The notes beneath the pieces are model-generated. The model saw only the letters and a program-made list of their open reading frames with translations. It searched no databases and was not told where the DNA came from. A DNA stretch of 64,000 nt. It comes from Acidobacteriota bacterium. GTDB taxonomy: Bacteria > Acidobacteriota > Terriglobia > Acidiferrales > UBA7541. Positions 8,299-16,596 of this stretch are shown here, piece by piece; positions within the stretch are counted from its first letter, which is position 1, and each line of letters begins with the position of its first letter. Made by a program: the position numbers and the translations under genes. The stretch spans positions 1 through 64,000 of the forward strand of contig JACQDE010000052.1 of the NCBI GenBank assembly GCA_016201285.1. Direction: 5' to 3'.

Positions 8299-9312
8299 AT
8301 GTCCTGGCTCGAACAAAAAATTCGGCGTTACGAACATGCCCGCTGGACCAGCGACGACAACCGGCAGGTGCTGCCGTTTGCGTGGGGGTTGGAGCACATC
8401 GGCGGGCGCGCCGACGAGCCGGACCCGCGCGGATTTCTGCGGCGTTTTTCTGCGGAAACGATTGCCCATAGCGACGCATGGTATGCGACCGAGCCGGCCA
8501 CGGACTACCGGCTGGAGGGCGACCGGCTGACGTTCACGAGCGCGATGGAGTCGCCGTGGGCGGAAAACAATCTGGTGCGGGCGCGATTTTTCCAGGCGAA
8601 GAAGTCCGGGCCGGCCGTGGTGGTGATGCCCAACTGGAACGCGAAGGCGGACAACCACGTCCCGATCTGCCGGTGGCTGAACACGCTGGGCATCACGGCG
8701 CTGCGGCTGGTGCTGCCGTACCATGAGGAGCGCAACGCGCCGGGGCACGAGCGCGCGGACCATCTGGTGGGGCCAAACATCGGACTAACCATCCAGGCGA
8801 ACCGGCAGGCGGTGATGGATGTGCGGCGGTGCCTGCGGTGGCTCGAGCAGATGGGTTATGGAAAGCTCGGGCTGCTGGGGACGAGCATCGGGTCGTCCAT
8901 TGCGTTCATTACGATGGCGCACGACCGCGCGGTGCGCGCCGGCGCGTACCTGCACGTGTCCACGTACTTCGGCGACGTGGTGCGCACAGGGATGACGACC
9001 AACCATGTGTGGGAAGGATTGCGCGCAAAGGTGTCAGCGGATGAACTCCGCGAGTACTGGGCGCCGGTCAGCCCGTTCCCTTACATCCACCGCGTGCACG
9101 GCACCGGCCAGCGCTGCCTGATGATTACCGGCAAGTACGACCCCACGTTTATTTCCGAGCTGTCCGAAGAGATTATCGGGTCGCTGCACTCGAACGGAGT
9201 GCGGCACGAAGTGCTGCGCTTGCCGTGCGGACATTATTCGCTGGGAGAATTTCCGTTCAGTTGGGCCGCGGGCGGGCGCTTCGCGGCGTTTTTTTTCCAA
9301 TACCTGACTTAG
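8299..9312 (+). CDS. Alpha/beta hydrolase family protein
   Basis: 337 residues from ATG 8299. The nucleophile elbow GTSIGSS is at about 194-200 (Ser196) after LGLL. A later GKYDPTF supplies a probable acid residue and CGHYSLG the histidine. A conserved strand VVVMPNWNAKAD precedes an oxyanion-hole region. No signal peptide. The family is related to uncharacterised bacterial hydrolases; substrate unknown. It stands alone between divergent and convergent neighbours with its own promoter. A fragment of a related gene lies in the upstream region. Confidence 0.8.
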   Translation: MSWLEQKIRRYEHARWTSDDNRQVLPFAWGLEHIGGRADEPDPRGFLRRFSAETIAHSDAWYATEPATDYRLEGDRLTFTSAMESPWAENNLVRARFFQAKKSGPAVVVMPNWNAKADNHVPICRWLNTLGITALRLVLPYHEERNAPGHERADHLVGPNIGLTIQANRQAVMDVRRCLRWLEQMGYGKLGLLGTSIGSSIAFITMAHDRAVRAGAYLHVSTYFGDVVRTGMTTNHVWEGLRAKVSADELREYWAPVSPFPYIHRVHGTGQRCLMITGKYDPTFISELSEEIIGSLHSNGVRHEVLRLPCGHYSLGEFPFSWAAGGRFAAFFFQYLT

Positions 9313-9350
9313 ACGAGTCACACGTTAGTTCTGAAACCACGAACAACCCC

Positions 9351-9400
9351 AAAAGCAGATCCCTCGCCCCGATAACGAACATCGGGACTCGGGATGACGA
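9351..9400 (+). repeat. Family-1 palindromic repeat
   Basis: Begins AAAAGCAGATCCCTCG and ends GGGACTCGGGATGACGA, with an inner insert that is itself self-complementary (CCCGATA...ATCGGG). It sits between convergent genes. Confidence 0.75.
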
Positions 9401-9421
9401 AGTAAGCTTTGTTATCGCCCG

Positions 9422-9449
9422 CAAAAAATAAAACGGCCATCTTATGGCC
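9422..9449 (-). terminator. Rho-independent terminator of the hutH operon
   Basis: On the minus strand GGCCAT-AAG-ATGGCC forms a six-pair stem followed by GTTTTATTTTTTGC. It lies 47 bases downstream of the hutH stop and closes the long minus-strand series. Confidence 0.75.
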
Positions 9450-9495
9450 CTGCGAAAGCGCGGGACTATTGTTGGCGTCTCAACGGGAAACCGCG

Positions 9496-11022
9496 TTAGC
9501 GCAAAATCGCCTGAAAATCGCCGTCTGAAATGATACTGCCGACCGCTTCAATTTCTTTCGCGAGCGGGCGGTCTTCGTCCAGCCTTTTCGCCACGGAGCG
9601 GACGCGGGCGTGGGCCTTGTGGGCGAGGGCGCCGGTGCGGAGCGGTGCGAGGAGGTCTATCCCCTGACAGGCGGCGAGGAGCTCAATGGCGAGGATGTGG
9701 CGCACATTGCCCAGCATGGGGCGGAGACGCCGCGCGGCGCTCATGCCCATGGAGACGTAGTCTTCCTGGTTGCCGGAAGTAGGAATGGAGTCCACCGAGT
9801 GCGGCGCGGCAAGAGCCTTGTTTTCGCTGGCCAGCGCAGCAGCGGTGACGTGGGCAATCATAAAGCCAGAGTTGAGGCCGGGCTGCGTGGTGAGGAACGC
9901 GGGGAGAAGACTGGTGTGCGGGTTGGTCATGTGCTCGATGCGGCGCTCGCTGATGCCTCCGAGAGTCGCGAGAGCCACGGCGAGTTGGTCGGCGGCCATG
10001 GCGAGCGGCTGGCCGTGGAAATTTCCGCCGCTGATCACCTCGCCGCCGCCTTTTCCGTCTGCAAACACCAGCGGGTTATCGGTGGCGCTGTTCAGCTCGA
10101 CGTCAAGAGTAGCGCGCACGCGGGCAAGGGCGTCGCGCACGGCGCCATGGACCTGCGGGGTGCAGCGAAGGCTGTAGGCGTCTTGCACGCGGGGGTCGCG
10201 CTCGGCGGCGCGGTGGGACTCGCGAATCTCACTGCCCTGATTGAGGCGGACGAGATTGCGGGCGGTGGCGGCGGCGCCGGGAAAGGGACGGGCTTCGGCA
10301 ATGCGCGGATCGAAAGCGGCCGGGCTGCCGCGCAAGGCGTCGAGTGAAAGCGATGTGGCGACGTCGGCTGTATCCACCAGGATTTCCGCTTCGCGCAACG
10401 CGAGCGAGGCGAGAGCCAGCATGCCCTGAGTGCCGTTGAGGAGCGAGAGGCCTTCTTTTGCTTCGAGAGAAAGCGGGGCGATTCCTGCTCGGCGCAGGGC
10501 GTCGCCGCCGGAGAGGCGCTCGCCGCTGCAGAGGGCTTCGCCTTCGCCAATCACAACCTGAGCGAGATGGGCGAGCGGCGCGAGGTCACCCGAGGCGCCG
10601 ACGGAGCCTTGCGAGGGAATCACCGGGTGGACGCCGTGCTTGAGCATGGCGCAGAGCGTTTCGACCACGACCGGGCGAACACCACTGAAGCCCTTGGCGA
10701 GAGCGTTGGCGCGGAGGAGCATGATGGCGCGGGTTTCGGATTCGCTGAGTGGAGCGCCGACACCGCAGGCGTGGCTACGGACGAGGTTGAGCTGCAACTG
10801 GAGGATTTGGTCGCGGGAGATGCGGACCTCGGCGAGGTCGCCGAATCCGGTGTTGACACCGTACACGGCGGTTTCGGAGGCGATCAGGCGGTCAATCACC
10901 GCACGGGAGGCTTCCATGCGCTTGTGCGCGTCGGGCGTGAGGGCGGCTTCGGCGCCGCCGAGGGCGACGGCGTAGAGGTTTTCAAACGCCAGGTCATTGC
11001 CGTTGATGTTCACGATTGTCAT
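9496..11022 (-). CDS. hutH: Histidine ammonia-lyase
   Basis: 508 residues, the normal family length. The self-forming MIO cofactor triad Ala143-Ser144-Gly145 is in GSVGASGDLAPL. The active-site tyrosine is in TAVYGVNTGFG near residue 54, and the substrate-binding segments RSHACGVG and SATDNPLVF are present. It deaminates histidine to urocanate in the cytoplasm. Start codon overlaps the upstream methyltransferase stop by four bases (ATGA), so the two are translationally coupled. No hutU, hutI or hutG is in the window, so the rest of histidine breakdown must be encoded elsewhere. Confidence 0.95.
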   Translation of the reverse strand: MTIVNINGNDLAFENLYAVALGGAEAALTPDAHKRMEASRAVIDRLIASETAVYGVNTGFGDLAEVRISRDQILQLQLNLVRSHACGVGAPLSESETRAIMLLRANALAKGFSGVRPVVVETLCAMLKHGVHPVIPSQGSVGASGDLAPLAHLAQVVIGEGEALCSGERLSGGDALRRAGIAPLSLEAKEGLSLLNGTQGMLALASLALREAEILVDTADVATSLSLDALRGSPAAFDPRIAEARPFPGAAATARNLVRLNQGSEIRESHRAAERDPRVQDAYSLRCTPQVHGAVRDALARVRATLDVELNSATDNPLVFADGKGGGEVISGGNFHGQPLAMAADQLAVALATLGGISERRIEHMTNPHTSLLPAFLTTQPGLNSGFMIAHVTAAALASENKALAAPHSVDSIPTSGNQEDYVSMGMSAARRLRPMLGNVRHILAIELLAACQGIDLLAPLRTGALAHKAHARVRSVAKRLDEDRPLAKEIEAVGSIISDGDFQAILR

Positions 11023-11888
11023 GCGCGCATCCCCGTGACCAGCACGATGCTGGCGGGCAAGGTGACATGCCCGCCCCTGCAGTAGGGCTGCAGGGCGGCC
11101 AGAACCTCTGCGGACATCCGCTGGTACGAATCGGGGGCAAGGGCTTGGATGAACGGGCGAAACGGCGCCGCGATTTCCTGGAAGTGTTCCCAGAATAACT
11201 CGGGCGAACCCGGCCAGGTCAGGGTGATGCTGAGCGCTTCTTCGCGCACGGCGGAGAATCCGGCCTGCTCCATCGCGGCGCGCAACGTGCCCGGGGCGGC
11301 GAACCGGAAGACGTGAGGAGCACCGGGCTCGGGCGGCGGGATTTCCGCGTACTTTTTCAGGATGCCCGCGGTGCAGGAGAAGAAGGGCTGCTCGGGCGAA
11401 CCCCAGGCGACGAAGACGGCACGACCGCCCGGATTGAGCACGCGGCGGGATTCCCGCAAGGCGCGGACGTGGTCGGGGAAGAACATGACGCCGAAGCGGC
11501 AGGTGACGCGGTCAAAGGCAGCGTCGGGAAAGGAAAGAGACTCGGCATTGGCCTGGCGGAAGGTCATGTTGTGGAGAGCTTTCTGGGTGGCGTGATGCTG
11601 GGCGGTGGCGAGCATCTCGGAGCCGAGATCGGTGGCGGTGACGTGACCCTCCGGGCCGACGGCCTCGGCGAGGGCCAGAGCCGGCTCGCCGCTTCCGCTG
11701 GCCAAATCCAGAACGTGGTGCCCAGGGGTGAGCATCGCAGCGTGGAGGATCGCGTCGGTAACGCCGCGGGTACATTCCGCAAACGGGGCGTGCCACTTGC
11801 GCCAGGCCGCCACGGTGGGCTCGCTGGTCCATTCGCGACGCATCTTCTCCAGGTGGAGGTTTTGCTGGGCTGGCTCTGCGTTGTTCAT
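11019..11888 (-). CDS. Class I SAM-dependent methyltransferase
   Basis: 289 residues from ATG 11888 (MNNAEPAQQN), preceded by GGGGAG; longer upstream frames run through the thioesterase gene and are rejected. SAM motif I is HVLDLASGSGEPALALAEAVG. Motif II follows as VTATDLGSEML, then an acidic AESLSFPDAAFDRVTCRFGVMFF block, as in UbiE/Coq5-type Methyltransf_11 enzymes. Substrate not predictable. Lies between thioesterase (64 bases upstream) and hutH (4-base overlap). Confidence 0.85.
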   Translation of the reverse strand: MNNAEPAQQNLHLEKMRREWTSEPTVAAWRKWHAPFAECTRGVTDAILHAAMLTPGHHVLDLASGSGEPALALAEAVGPEGHVTATDLGSEMLATAQHHATQKALHNMTFRQANAESLSFPDAAFDRVTCRFGVMFFPDHVRALRESRRVLNPGGRAVFVAWGSPEQPFFSCTAGILKKYAEIPPPEPGAPHVFRFAAPGTLRAAMEQAGFSAVREEALSITLTWPGSPELFWEHFQEIAAPFRPFIQALAPDSYQRMSAEVLAALQPYCRGGHVTLPASIVLVTGMRA

Positions 11889-11952
11889 TCCGTACTCCCC
11901 ATCGAATGAATTTCCTGTGCCGCTAGTGCGGCGGCCTTGATGTTCAGGAGCG

Positions 11953-12399
11953 TCATGGCGAATCCCCGTAACGAGGAGTACTCCCGCGGAGAGTGGCGGA
12001 GAAAACGTTGACGTACTTTTCTGGGAGCGATCTGGGGCGGCCGCTCCTGTTGCAGATGACGTGGAGAGTCTCGCCGGTGGCGAGGAGCTGGCCGCTGGAG
12101 TCGCGGATGACTTCGTAGCCGAAGCGGATGGTTCGCCGGCGGACCTGGAGGATGCGTGCGCGAATACGCAGGAGGTCGTCGTACCGCGCAGGCTTTTTGT
12201 AGCTGCATTTGGCTTCGGCGACGACGATGTGGCTGTCGTCGAGCTTTTCCATGTCGTGGTAGGAAAAGCCGAGGGCGCGAAGCAGCTCGACGCGGCCGAC
12301 TTCGAACCAGATGAAGAAATTGGAGTGATACACGACGCCCATCTGGTCGGTTTCGGCGTAGCGCACGCGCAACGTGGTTTCGTGAACGGGAGCAGCCAT
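11953..12399 (-). CDS. YbgC/FadM-type acyl-CoA thioesterase
   Basis: 148 residues from ATG 12399 (MAAPVHETTLRVRYAETDQMG). It has the single hot-dog fold with the family signature RYAETDQMGVVYHSNFFIWFE, in which the Asp is catalytic. The rest aligns well with 4-hydroxybenzoyl-CoA thioesterase relatives of about 135-150 residues. It hydrolyses acyl-CoA thioesters; in this degradative operon it may release CoA from stalled branched intermediates (inference). Confidence 0.87.
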   Translation of the reverse strand: MAAPVHETTLRVRYAETDQMGVVYHSNFFIWFEVGRVELLRALGFSYHDMEKLDDSHIVVAEAKCSYKKPARYDDLLRIRARILQVRRRTIRFGYEVIRDSSGQLLATGETLHVICNRSGRPRSLPEKYVNVFSATLRGSTPRYGDSP

Positions 12400-12450
12400 C
12401 CGGATGGAGAAGTGTAGCAGGGGCGAGAGCGGAAGGAAACTTTGGAGGGG

Positions 12451-12552
12451 GTTGGGGGGTACAGCGTGGAGTTCAAGAAGGATGATTCCGGGAAGATTGT
12501 GGAGGCGGTGTTCTTCCAGCCGAACGGGGCGTTTGCGGCAAAGAGGAAGTAG
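12451..12552 (+). pseudogene. C-terminal relic of a DUF3471/beta-lactamase-like protein
   Basis: In frame with TAG 12550-12552 the sequence reads YSVEFKKDDSGKIVEAVFFQ then PNGAFAAKRK. This resembles the last strands of proteins ending F.F..D.GKV..L.F.QNG...AKR, such as the DUF3471 tail of many beta-lactamase-related hydrolases. Upstream nothing in the frame is recognisable, so only the tail survives. Confidence 0.45.
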
Positions 12553-12596
12553 CCGGGCGTTGAGGGAATCCTGCACGTTGCCCACAAAACGAGAAG

Positions 12597-12647
12597 AAAA
12601 AGCAGATCCCTCGTCCCGGTCAAAACCATCGGGACTCGGGATGACAG
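12597..12647 (+). repeat. Family-1 palindromic repeat
   Basis: AAAGCAGATCCCTCGTCCC ... GGGACTCGGGATGACAG. It has a longer inner loop than the core copies, as at 9351, 23258 and 57335. Confidence 0.75.
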
Positions 12648-12669
12648 TTCAGCGTTTTGCCGGTTTTCC

Positions 12670-12716
12670 TTAACGCAGAGACGCAAAGGCCGCAGAGGAA
12701 CACAGAGAAAGACAGA
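12670..12716 (+). repeat. Family-2 CGCAGAG repeat
   Basis: TTAACGCAGAGACGCAAAGG continues into CGCAGAGGAACACAGAGAAA. Same family as the copies around the GxxExxY gene at 24.3-25.0 kb. Confidence 0.7.
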
Positions 12717-12777
12717 AAAGAGAATTAACTGGAGTTTTTCTCCGTGTTTCAGTGGCGAGGGTAGTCGGGAAGCATAG

Positions 12778-13557
12778 TCAGTGGTCCAGCCACTTAGGCG
12801 GGCGTTTTTCCAGAAACGAAGAAAGACCTTCCTTGAAATTCGGGGTGGAGCGGATGGCGGCGTTTTCCTGGATGGCCAGCTCGATCTCGCCGTCGATTTC
12901 CGCCTCGGCGCAGCGGCGGAGGAGCAACTTGGTGCGGACCAGGCTGGTGGGGCTCGCGGAGAGCAGTGAAGTGGCGAGTTCGCGGGCACGGGACATCAGG
13001 ACGTCCGCCGGGATGATCTCGGTCACCAGGCCGAGTGCGTGGGCTTCGGCGGCATCGAAGATTCTTCCGGTGAGCAGCAGACCGCGAGCGCGCTTCTCGC
13101 CAATTTGTCGGCGCAGAAACACGGAAACGAGGGCGGGGATAAAACCGATTTTGACTTCGGTGTAACCGAATGTTGCTTCGGGGACGGCGAGGGTGAAGTC
13201 GCACATGGTGGCGATGCCGGCGCCGCCGGCAATCGCCGGGCCGTTGACGGCGGCGATGAGGGGCTTGGGGAAAAAATAAAGGCGGCGGAAGAGGCGCGCC
13301 ATGTGGCGGGAGTCCTCGATGTTCTGCTCGGGAGAATAGGCGGCGAGGGCGGAGAGGGCTTCGATGTCCATGCCGGCGCAGAAGGCTTTTCCCGCGCCGG
13401 TGATGATGGCGACGCGTGCCGAGCCGGATTCGATTTCGTCGAGGGTGGCGAGCAGTTCGTCGATCATCAGCGGGGAAATGGCGTTGCGCTTTTCGGAGCG
13501 CGCGAGAGTGAGCGTGGCGATGGCGGCATCGAAGGCGAGGGTGAGAGTCGTGGGCAT
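12778..13557 (-). CDS. Enoyl-CoA hydratase, probably methylglutaconyl-CoA hydratase
   Basis: 259 residues from ATG 13557 (MPTTLTLAFDAAIATLTL). Crotonase fold with oxyanion-hole segments GAGKAFCAGMDIEALSAL and AAVNGPAIAGGAGIATMCDF. The run ATFGYTEVKIGFIPALVSVF fits the LiuC-like hydratase group rather than a classic fatty-acid hydratase. It converts methylglutaconyl-CoA to HMG-CoA if the assignment is right. Context supports it: the HMG-CoA lyase and a methylcrotonyl-CoA carboxylase-like subunit lie directly upstream on the same strand, giving three consecutive leucine-degradation steps. Confidence 0.82.
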   Translation of the reverse strand: MPTTLTLAFDAAIATLTLARSEKRNAISPLMIDELLATLDEIESGSARVAIITGAGKAFCAGMDIEALSALAAYSPEQNIEDSRHMARLFRRLYFFPKPLIAAVNGPAIAGGAGIATMCDFTLAVPEATFGYTEVKIGFIPALVSVFLRRQIGEKRARGLLLTGRIFDAAEAHALGLVTEIIPADVLMSRARELATSLLSASPTSLVRTKLLLRRCAEAEIDGEIELAIQENAAIRSTPNFKEGLSSFLEKRPPKWLDH

Positions 13558-13610
13558 AGGCGGAAAGAATAGAGGGAAAGAGGCAGAGAGGCAAGAAACC
13601 CTAACGACTG

Positions 13611-13643
13611 AAAAGCAGATTCCTCGTTTCGTGCGGAATGACA
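13611..13643 (+). repeat. Family-1 repeat, short form
   Basis: AAAAGCAGATTCCTCGTTTC then GTGCGGAATGACA. A short copy between the hydratase and lyase genes. Confidence 0.65.
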
Positions 13644-13660
13644 AGTCCCGAGAGCGGGTG

Positions 13661-14542
13661 TTAGTGGGCGTACTTGGTTCGGATTTCGTGGGTGAGAGCG
13701 AGCACGGGTCCGAGTGACTGCGGGGCGATGCCGGTGTCCACGCCTTTCTTCGCCAGCGTGTGGACGACGATTTCGGTGGGGATGTTGCCGACGAGGTCGT
13801 CGCCGGCAAAGGGGCAGCCGCCGAGGCCGGTGAGAGCGCTATCGAAGCGGCGGCAGCCGGCTTCATAAGCGGCGAGAACTCTTTCGGCGGCGCCATCCGG
13901 GCGGCTGTGAAGATGCACGCCGAGCTCGATGCCGGCGACGCAGTTCTTCACGGCATTAAAAACGCTGCCGACCAGGTTGGGGGAGGCGGTGCCGATGGTG
14001 TCGGCGAGAGAGACGGTGCGCACGCCGATGTCTTTCAGCCAGATGAGCGTGTCTTCGATGATCTCGGGGCCCCAGGGTTCGCCGTAGTTGTTGCCGAAGG
14101 CCATGGAAATGTAGACGACAAGGCTGCGGCCGGCGGCTTTTGTGGCGGCGCGCAAACGCTCGACCAGCGCGCGAGATTCGGCGCGGGTCATGCGAGCGTT
14201 GGCCTGGCGAAAATGCGCGGAGATGGAATACGGATAGCCGAGCGTGGTGACGCCGGGAGTGGCCAGAGCCCGCTCCATGCCTTTCTCATTCACAACAATG
14301 CCGATTATTTCAGAAAGTAAGGAAGTCGGAGGTAAGGAGGTCTGAAGGAGACCCATGACTTCTTCGCTGTCGGCCATTTGCGGGACATATTTCGGCGAGA
14401 CGAAGCTGACCGCATCAATGTGGCCGAAGCCAGCGGCGATGAGCGCGCGATGGTAGGCGACTTTTTCTTCAGCAGGGATTACTTGCGTCAGGCCTTGCCA
14501 AGCGTCGCGCGGACACTCGATCAGCTTAGTTGGTGTTGTCAT
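13661..14542 (-). CDS. Hydroxymethylglutaryl-CoA lyase
   Basis: 293 residues from ATG 14542 (MTTPTKLIECPRDAWQG). DRE-TIM barrel with the N-terminal metal/catalytic block in the variant form ECPRDAWQGL. Also present are the HLHSRPDGA metal histidines and the lyase signature ALTGLGGCPFAGDDLVGN, whose Cys is the catalytic loop residue. Cleaves HMG-CoA to acetoacetate and acetyl-CoA. Unusual: between EEVMGLL and EIIGIVVNEKG there is an extra stretch QTSLPPTSLLS, encoded by a purine-rich repeat-like sequence (14316-14346) that also occurs at about 4919-4939. It looks like an in-frame insertion. Confidence 0.85.
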   Translation of the reverse strand: MTTPTKLIECPRDAWQGLTQVIPAEEKVAYHRALIAAGFGHIDAVSFVSPKYVPQMADSEEVMGLLQTSLPPTSLLSEIIGIVVNEKGMERALATPGVTTLGYPYSISAHFRQANARMTRAESRALVERLRAATKAAGRSLVVYISMAFGNNYGEPWGPEIIEDTLIWLKDIGVRTVSLADTIGTASPNLVGSVFNAVKNCVAGIELGVHLHSRPDGAAERVLAAYEAGCRRFDSALTGLGGCPFAGDDLVGNIPTEIVVHTLAKKGVDTGIAPQSLGPVLALTHEIRTKYAH

Positions 14543-14771
14543 GACGCTTTTTTCGAATCCACTCAAAGAGCTCAACAGCAAAGAGAGCCAGCCCGACCGA
14601 CGTAAGAATAATCGCAATTAGCGAAATGATCCGCAAAAGGGGCGGAATTGGATATGCAATCGAACCAAATTCATAGCCGAACGGACCTTTCAGTGCTGCG
14701 TAGTAGGAGCGTATGGAATAGATCCATGCAGGTACCGCCGCCAGAAGTAAGATCGCTCCGCGTTTCTTCAT
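14526..14771 (-). CDS. Small membrane protein of unknown function
   Basis: 81 residues, too short to be noticed inside the longer out-of-start frame. MKKRGAILLLAAVPAWIYSI begins the first hydrophobic segment; a second segment at about 46-68 (LLRIISLIAIILTSVG) is followed by a basic tail RKKRHDNTN. ATG overlaps the last base of the upstream carboxylase stop (TGATG), and its 3' end overlaps the lyase start by 17 bases. This tight packing favours real, coupled translation. No family recognised. Confidence 0.6.
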   Translation of the reverse strand: MKKRGAILLLAAVPAWIYSIRSYYAALKGPFGYEFGSIAYPIPPLLRIISLIAIILTSVGLALFAVELFEWIRKKRHDNTN

Positions 14772-16450
14772 CAGGTTTGCAGGACTCCCGTCTTGAACTC
14801 GCGCACGTCGGGATTCAACGCAGCGGCTTCGAGCGCCCAGATGAGGGCGTCGCGAGTCTGGGCGGGATCGATGATGGCGTCCACCCAGAGGCGGGCGGCA
14901 GCGTAGCGCGGGTCGGTCTGGTGCTCGTAGGTGGCTTTCACCGACTCGAAGAGTTCCTTCTTGTCCTTGTCGGTGAGCTTCTTGCCCTCGCGTTCGAGTT
15001 GCTTGATCTTGATTTCGACAAGAGTACCGGCGGCGGCATCGCCGCCCATGACCGCGTAACGCGCGGTGGGCCAGGCGAAAATGAAGCGCGGGTCGTAGGC
15101 CTTGCCGCACATGGCGTAGTGGCCGGCGCCAAAGCTACCGCCGCAGATGACGGAGATTTTCGGCACCACGCTGTTGGCCACGGCGTTGACCATTTTCGCG
15201 CCGGCGCGGATGATCCCGGTCCACTCGGCTTCCTTTCCGACCATGAAGCCGTTGACGTCGTGAAGGAAGACGAGCGGAACAAGGCTCTGATTGCAGTCGA
15301 GGATGAAGCGCGCGGCCTTATCCGCGGATTCGCTGTAGATGACGCCGCCGAATTCGACGCGCTTTTCGCCGGTGCCGGGCGCATGCGTGTGGACGTGCTT
15401 CTTCTGGTTGGCGACGATGCCGACGGAAAAGCCGCCGATGCGGGCATAGCCGCAGAGCAGCGTCTTGCCGAAGTCGGGGCGATATTCCTCGAAGACGCTC
15501 GAGTCCACGGTGCGGGCGATGAGTTCGCGCATGTCGTACTGCTTGGCGGCGTCGCTGGAGAAGACGCCGTAGATTTCGTCAGCAGGGTAGGCGGGCGGCG
15601 CGGAGGCTTTGCGGTCGAAGCGCGAGGCGGGCGGGTGGCCGAGCTTGTCGAGGAGCGCGCGAATGCGGGCGATGCAAGCGTCGTCGTTAGGCTCGTGGAA
15701 GTCCACGGTCCCGCTGATCTGCGCGTGCATCTTCGCGCCGCCGAGTTCTTCCGCGGAAACCTTCTGGCCGATGGCGGCCTGCACCAGCGCGGGGCCAGCG
15801 AGAAACAGGCCGGAGCCCTCGGTCATCAGGATGTGGTCGCACATGACCGGAAGATAGGCGCCACCGGCCACGCACATGCCCATGATGGCGGTGGTCTGCG
15901 GGATTCCCATCGCGCTCATGACGGCATTGTTGCGAAAAACGCGGCCGAAGTCGTCGGTATCCGGAAAAACGTCTTCTTGCAACGGGAGGAAAACGCCAGC
16001 GGAGTCCACGAGGTAGATGGTGGGGAGGCGATTCTCGATGGCGATGTTCTGCGCGCGGATAACTTTCTTCGCGGTCATGGGGAAAAAAGCGCCGGCTTTG
16101 ACGGTGGCGTCGTTGGCGATGATCATCACCAGGCGGCCAGAGACACGAGCGAGGCCGGTGAGCGTGCCGGCGGCGGGCGCGCCACCCCACTCCTCATACA
16201 TTTCCCAGGCGGCGTAGATGCCGAGCTCGAAGAAGGAGCTGCCGGGGTCAATCAGTTTGGCGATGCGTTCGCGGGCGGTGAGGCGGCCTTTCTTTTGCTG
16301 CGCTTCGATGGCTTTCGCGCCGCCGCCCTGGCGGATGCGCTCCTCTTCCGTTTTGATTTCGGTGAGGAGGTCCACCATACGGCGGGTGTGCTTCTCGAAT
16401 TCGTGGGAATGTGGGTGGTGAACGTGAGTCTTCAAGACAGACGTGGACAC
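14771..16450 (-). CDS. Methylcrotonyl-CoA carboxylase-type carboxyltransferase (beta) subunit
   Basis: 559 residues from GTG 16450; upstream parts of the longer frame translate antisense or relic sequence. Both halves of the carboxyltransferase fold are present. The N half includes GRLTARERIAKLIDPGSSF and DSAGVFLPLQEDVFPD; the C half includes ICGGSFGAGHYAMCGKAYDP and PTARYAVMGGDAAAG, close to MccB. It transfers CO2 from biotin to 3-methylcrotonyl-CoA (or a similar acyl-CoA). With HMG-CoA lyase and a hydratase next door, the leucine route is most likely. The biotin carboxylase partner is not in the window. Confidence 0.88.
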   Translation of the reverse strand: MSTSVLKTHVHHPHSHEFEKHTRRMVDLLTEIKTEEERIRQGGGAKAIEAQQKKGRLTARERIAKLIDPGSSFFELGIYAAWEMYEEWGGAPAAGTLTGLARVSGRLVMIIANDATVKAGAFFPMTAKKVIRAQNIAIENRLPTIYLVDSAGVFLPLQEDVFPDTDDFGRVFRNNAVMSAMGIPQTTAIMGMCVAGGAYLPVMCDHILMTEGSGLFLAGPALVQAAIGQKVSAEELGGAKMHAQISGTVDFHEPNDDACIARIRALLDKLGHPPASRFDRKASAPPAYPADEIYGVFSSDAAKQYDMRELIARTVDSSVFEEYRPDFGKTLLCGYARIGGFSVGIVANQKKHVHTHAPGTGEKRVEFGGVIYSESADKAARFILDCNQSLVPLVFLHDVNGFMVGKEAEWTGIIRAGAKMVNAVANSVVPKISVICGGSFGAGHYAMCGKAYDPRFIFAWPTARYAVMGGDAAAGTLVEIKIKQLEREGKKLTDKDKKELFESVKATYEHQTDPRYAAARLWVDAIIDPAQTRDALIWALEAAALNPDVREFKTGVLQT

Positions 16451-16506
16451 TCCGCTACCTCGTGCGTCGTGAATTGAGCCGCGAAGAGCGCCGAAGCGCT
16501 GACGGC

Positions 16507-16575
16507 TTATGCCTTCTCGGCCGGCACAAAGTATACGTCGGTCGGCTTGAATTGCGCGAGTCTGCGGAATCCGGC
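16507..16575 (-). pseudogene. Duplicated 3' tail of the DUF35 gene
   Basis: On the minus strand this reads FRRLAQFKPTDVYFVPAEKA then TAA, identical at protein level to the last 20 residues of the intact DUF35 protein at 17142-17708, with silent or near-silent base changes. It lies 22 bases past the DinB stop, so the DinB gene is bracketed by the true and the relic DUF35 ends. Confidence 0.75.
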
Positions 16576-16596
16576 TTCGCAGCGGTCCGCCAAAGC

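Larger units (their letters stand above)
12400..12777. other. Gap carrying a gene relic and two repeat families
   Basis: 378 bases without an intact gene between the thioesterase and the hydratase. It contains the tail of a lost gene (12451-12552), a family-1 repeat (12597-12647) and a family-2 repeat (12670-12716), in that order. Confidence 0.6.

Noticed and set aside
11019-12989. 656-residue fusion of the methyltransferase with upstream sequence
   Set aside because: Upstream residues are shadow of the thioesterase gene in another frame; ATG 11888 with GGGGAG is the start.
12778-13896. 372-residue version of the hydratase starting at 13896
   Set aside because: The extra N-terminal 113 residues are antisense lyase sequence and repeat; ATG 13557 begins the conserved protein.
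14648-16477. 609-residue plus-strand frame opposite the carboxyltransferase gene
   Set aside because: Gly/Val/His/Asp-rich mirror translation; the minus-strand product is an unmistakable enzyme. Same for 26156-27850, 40364-42226 and 3566-4909.
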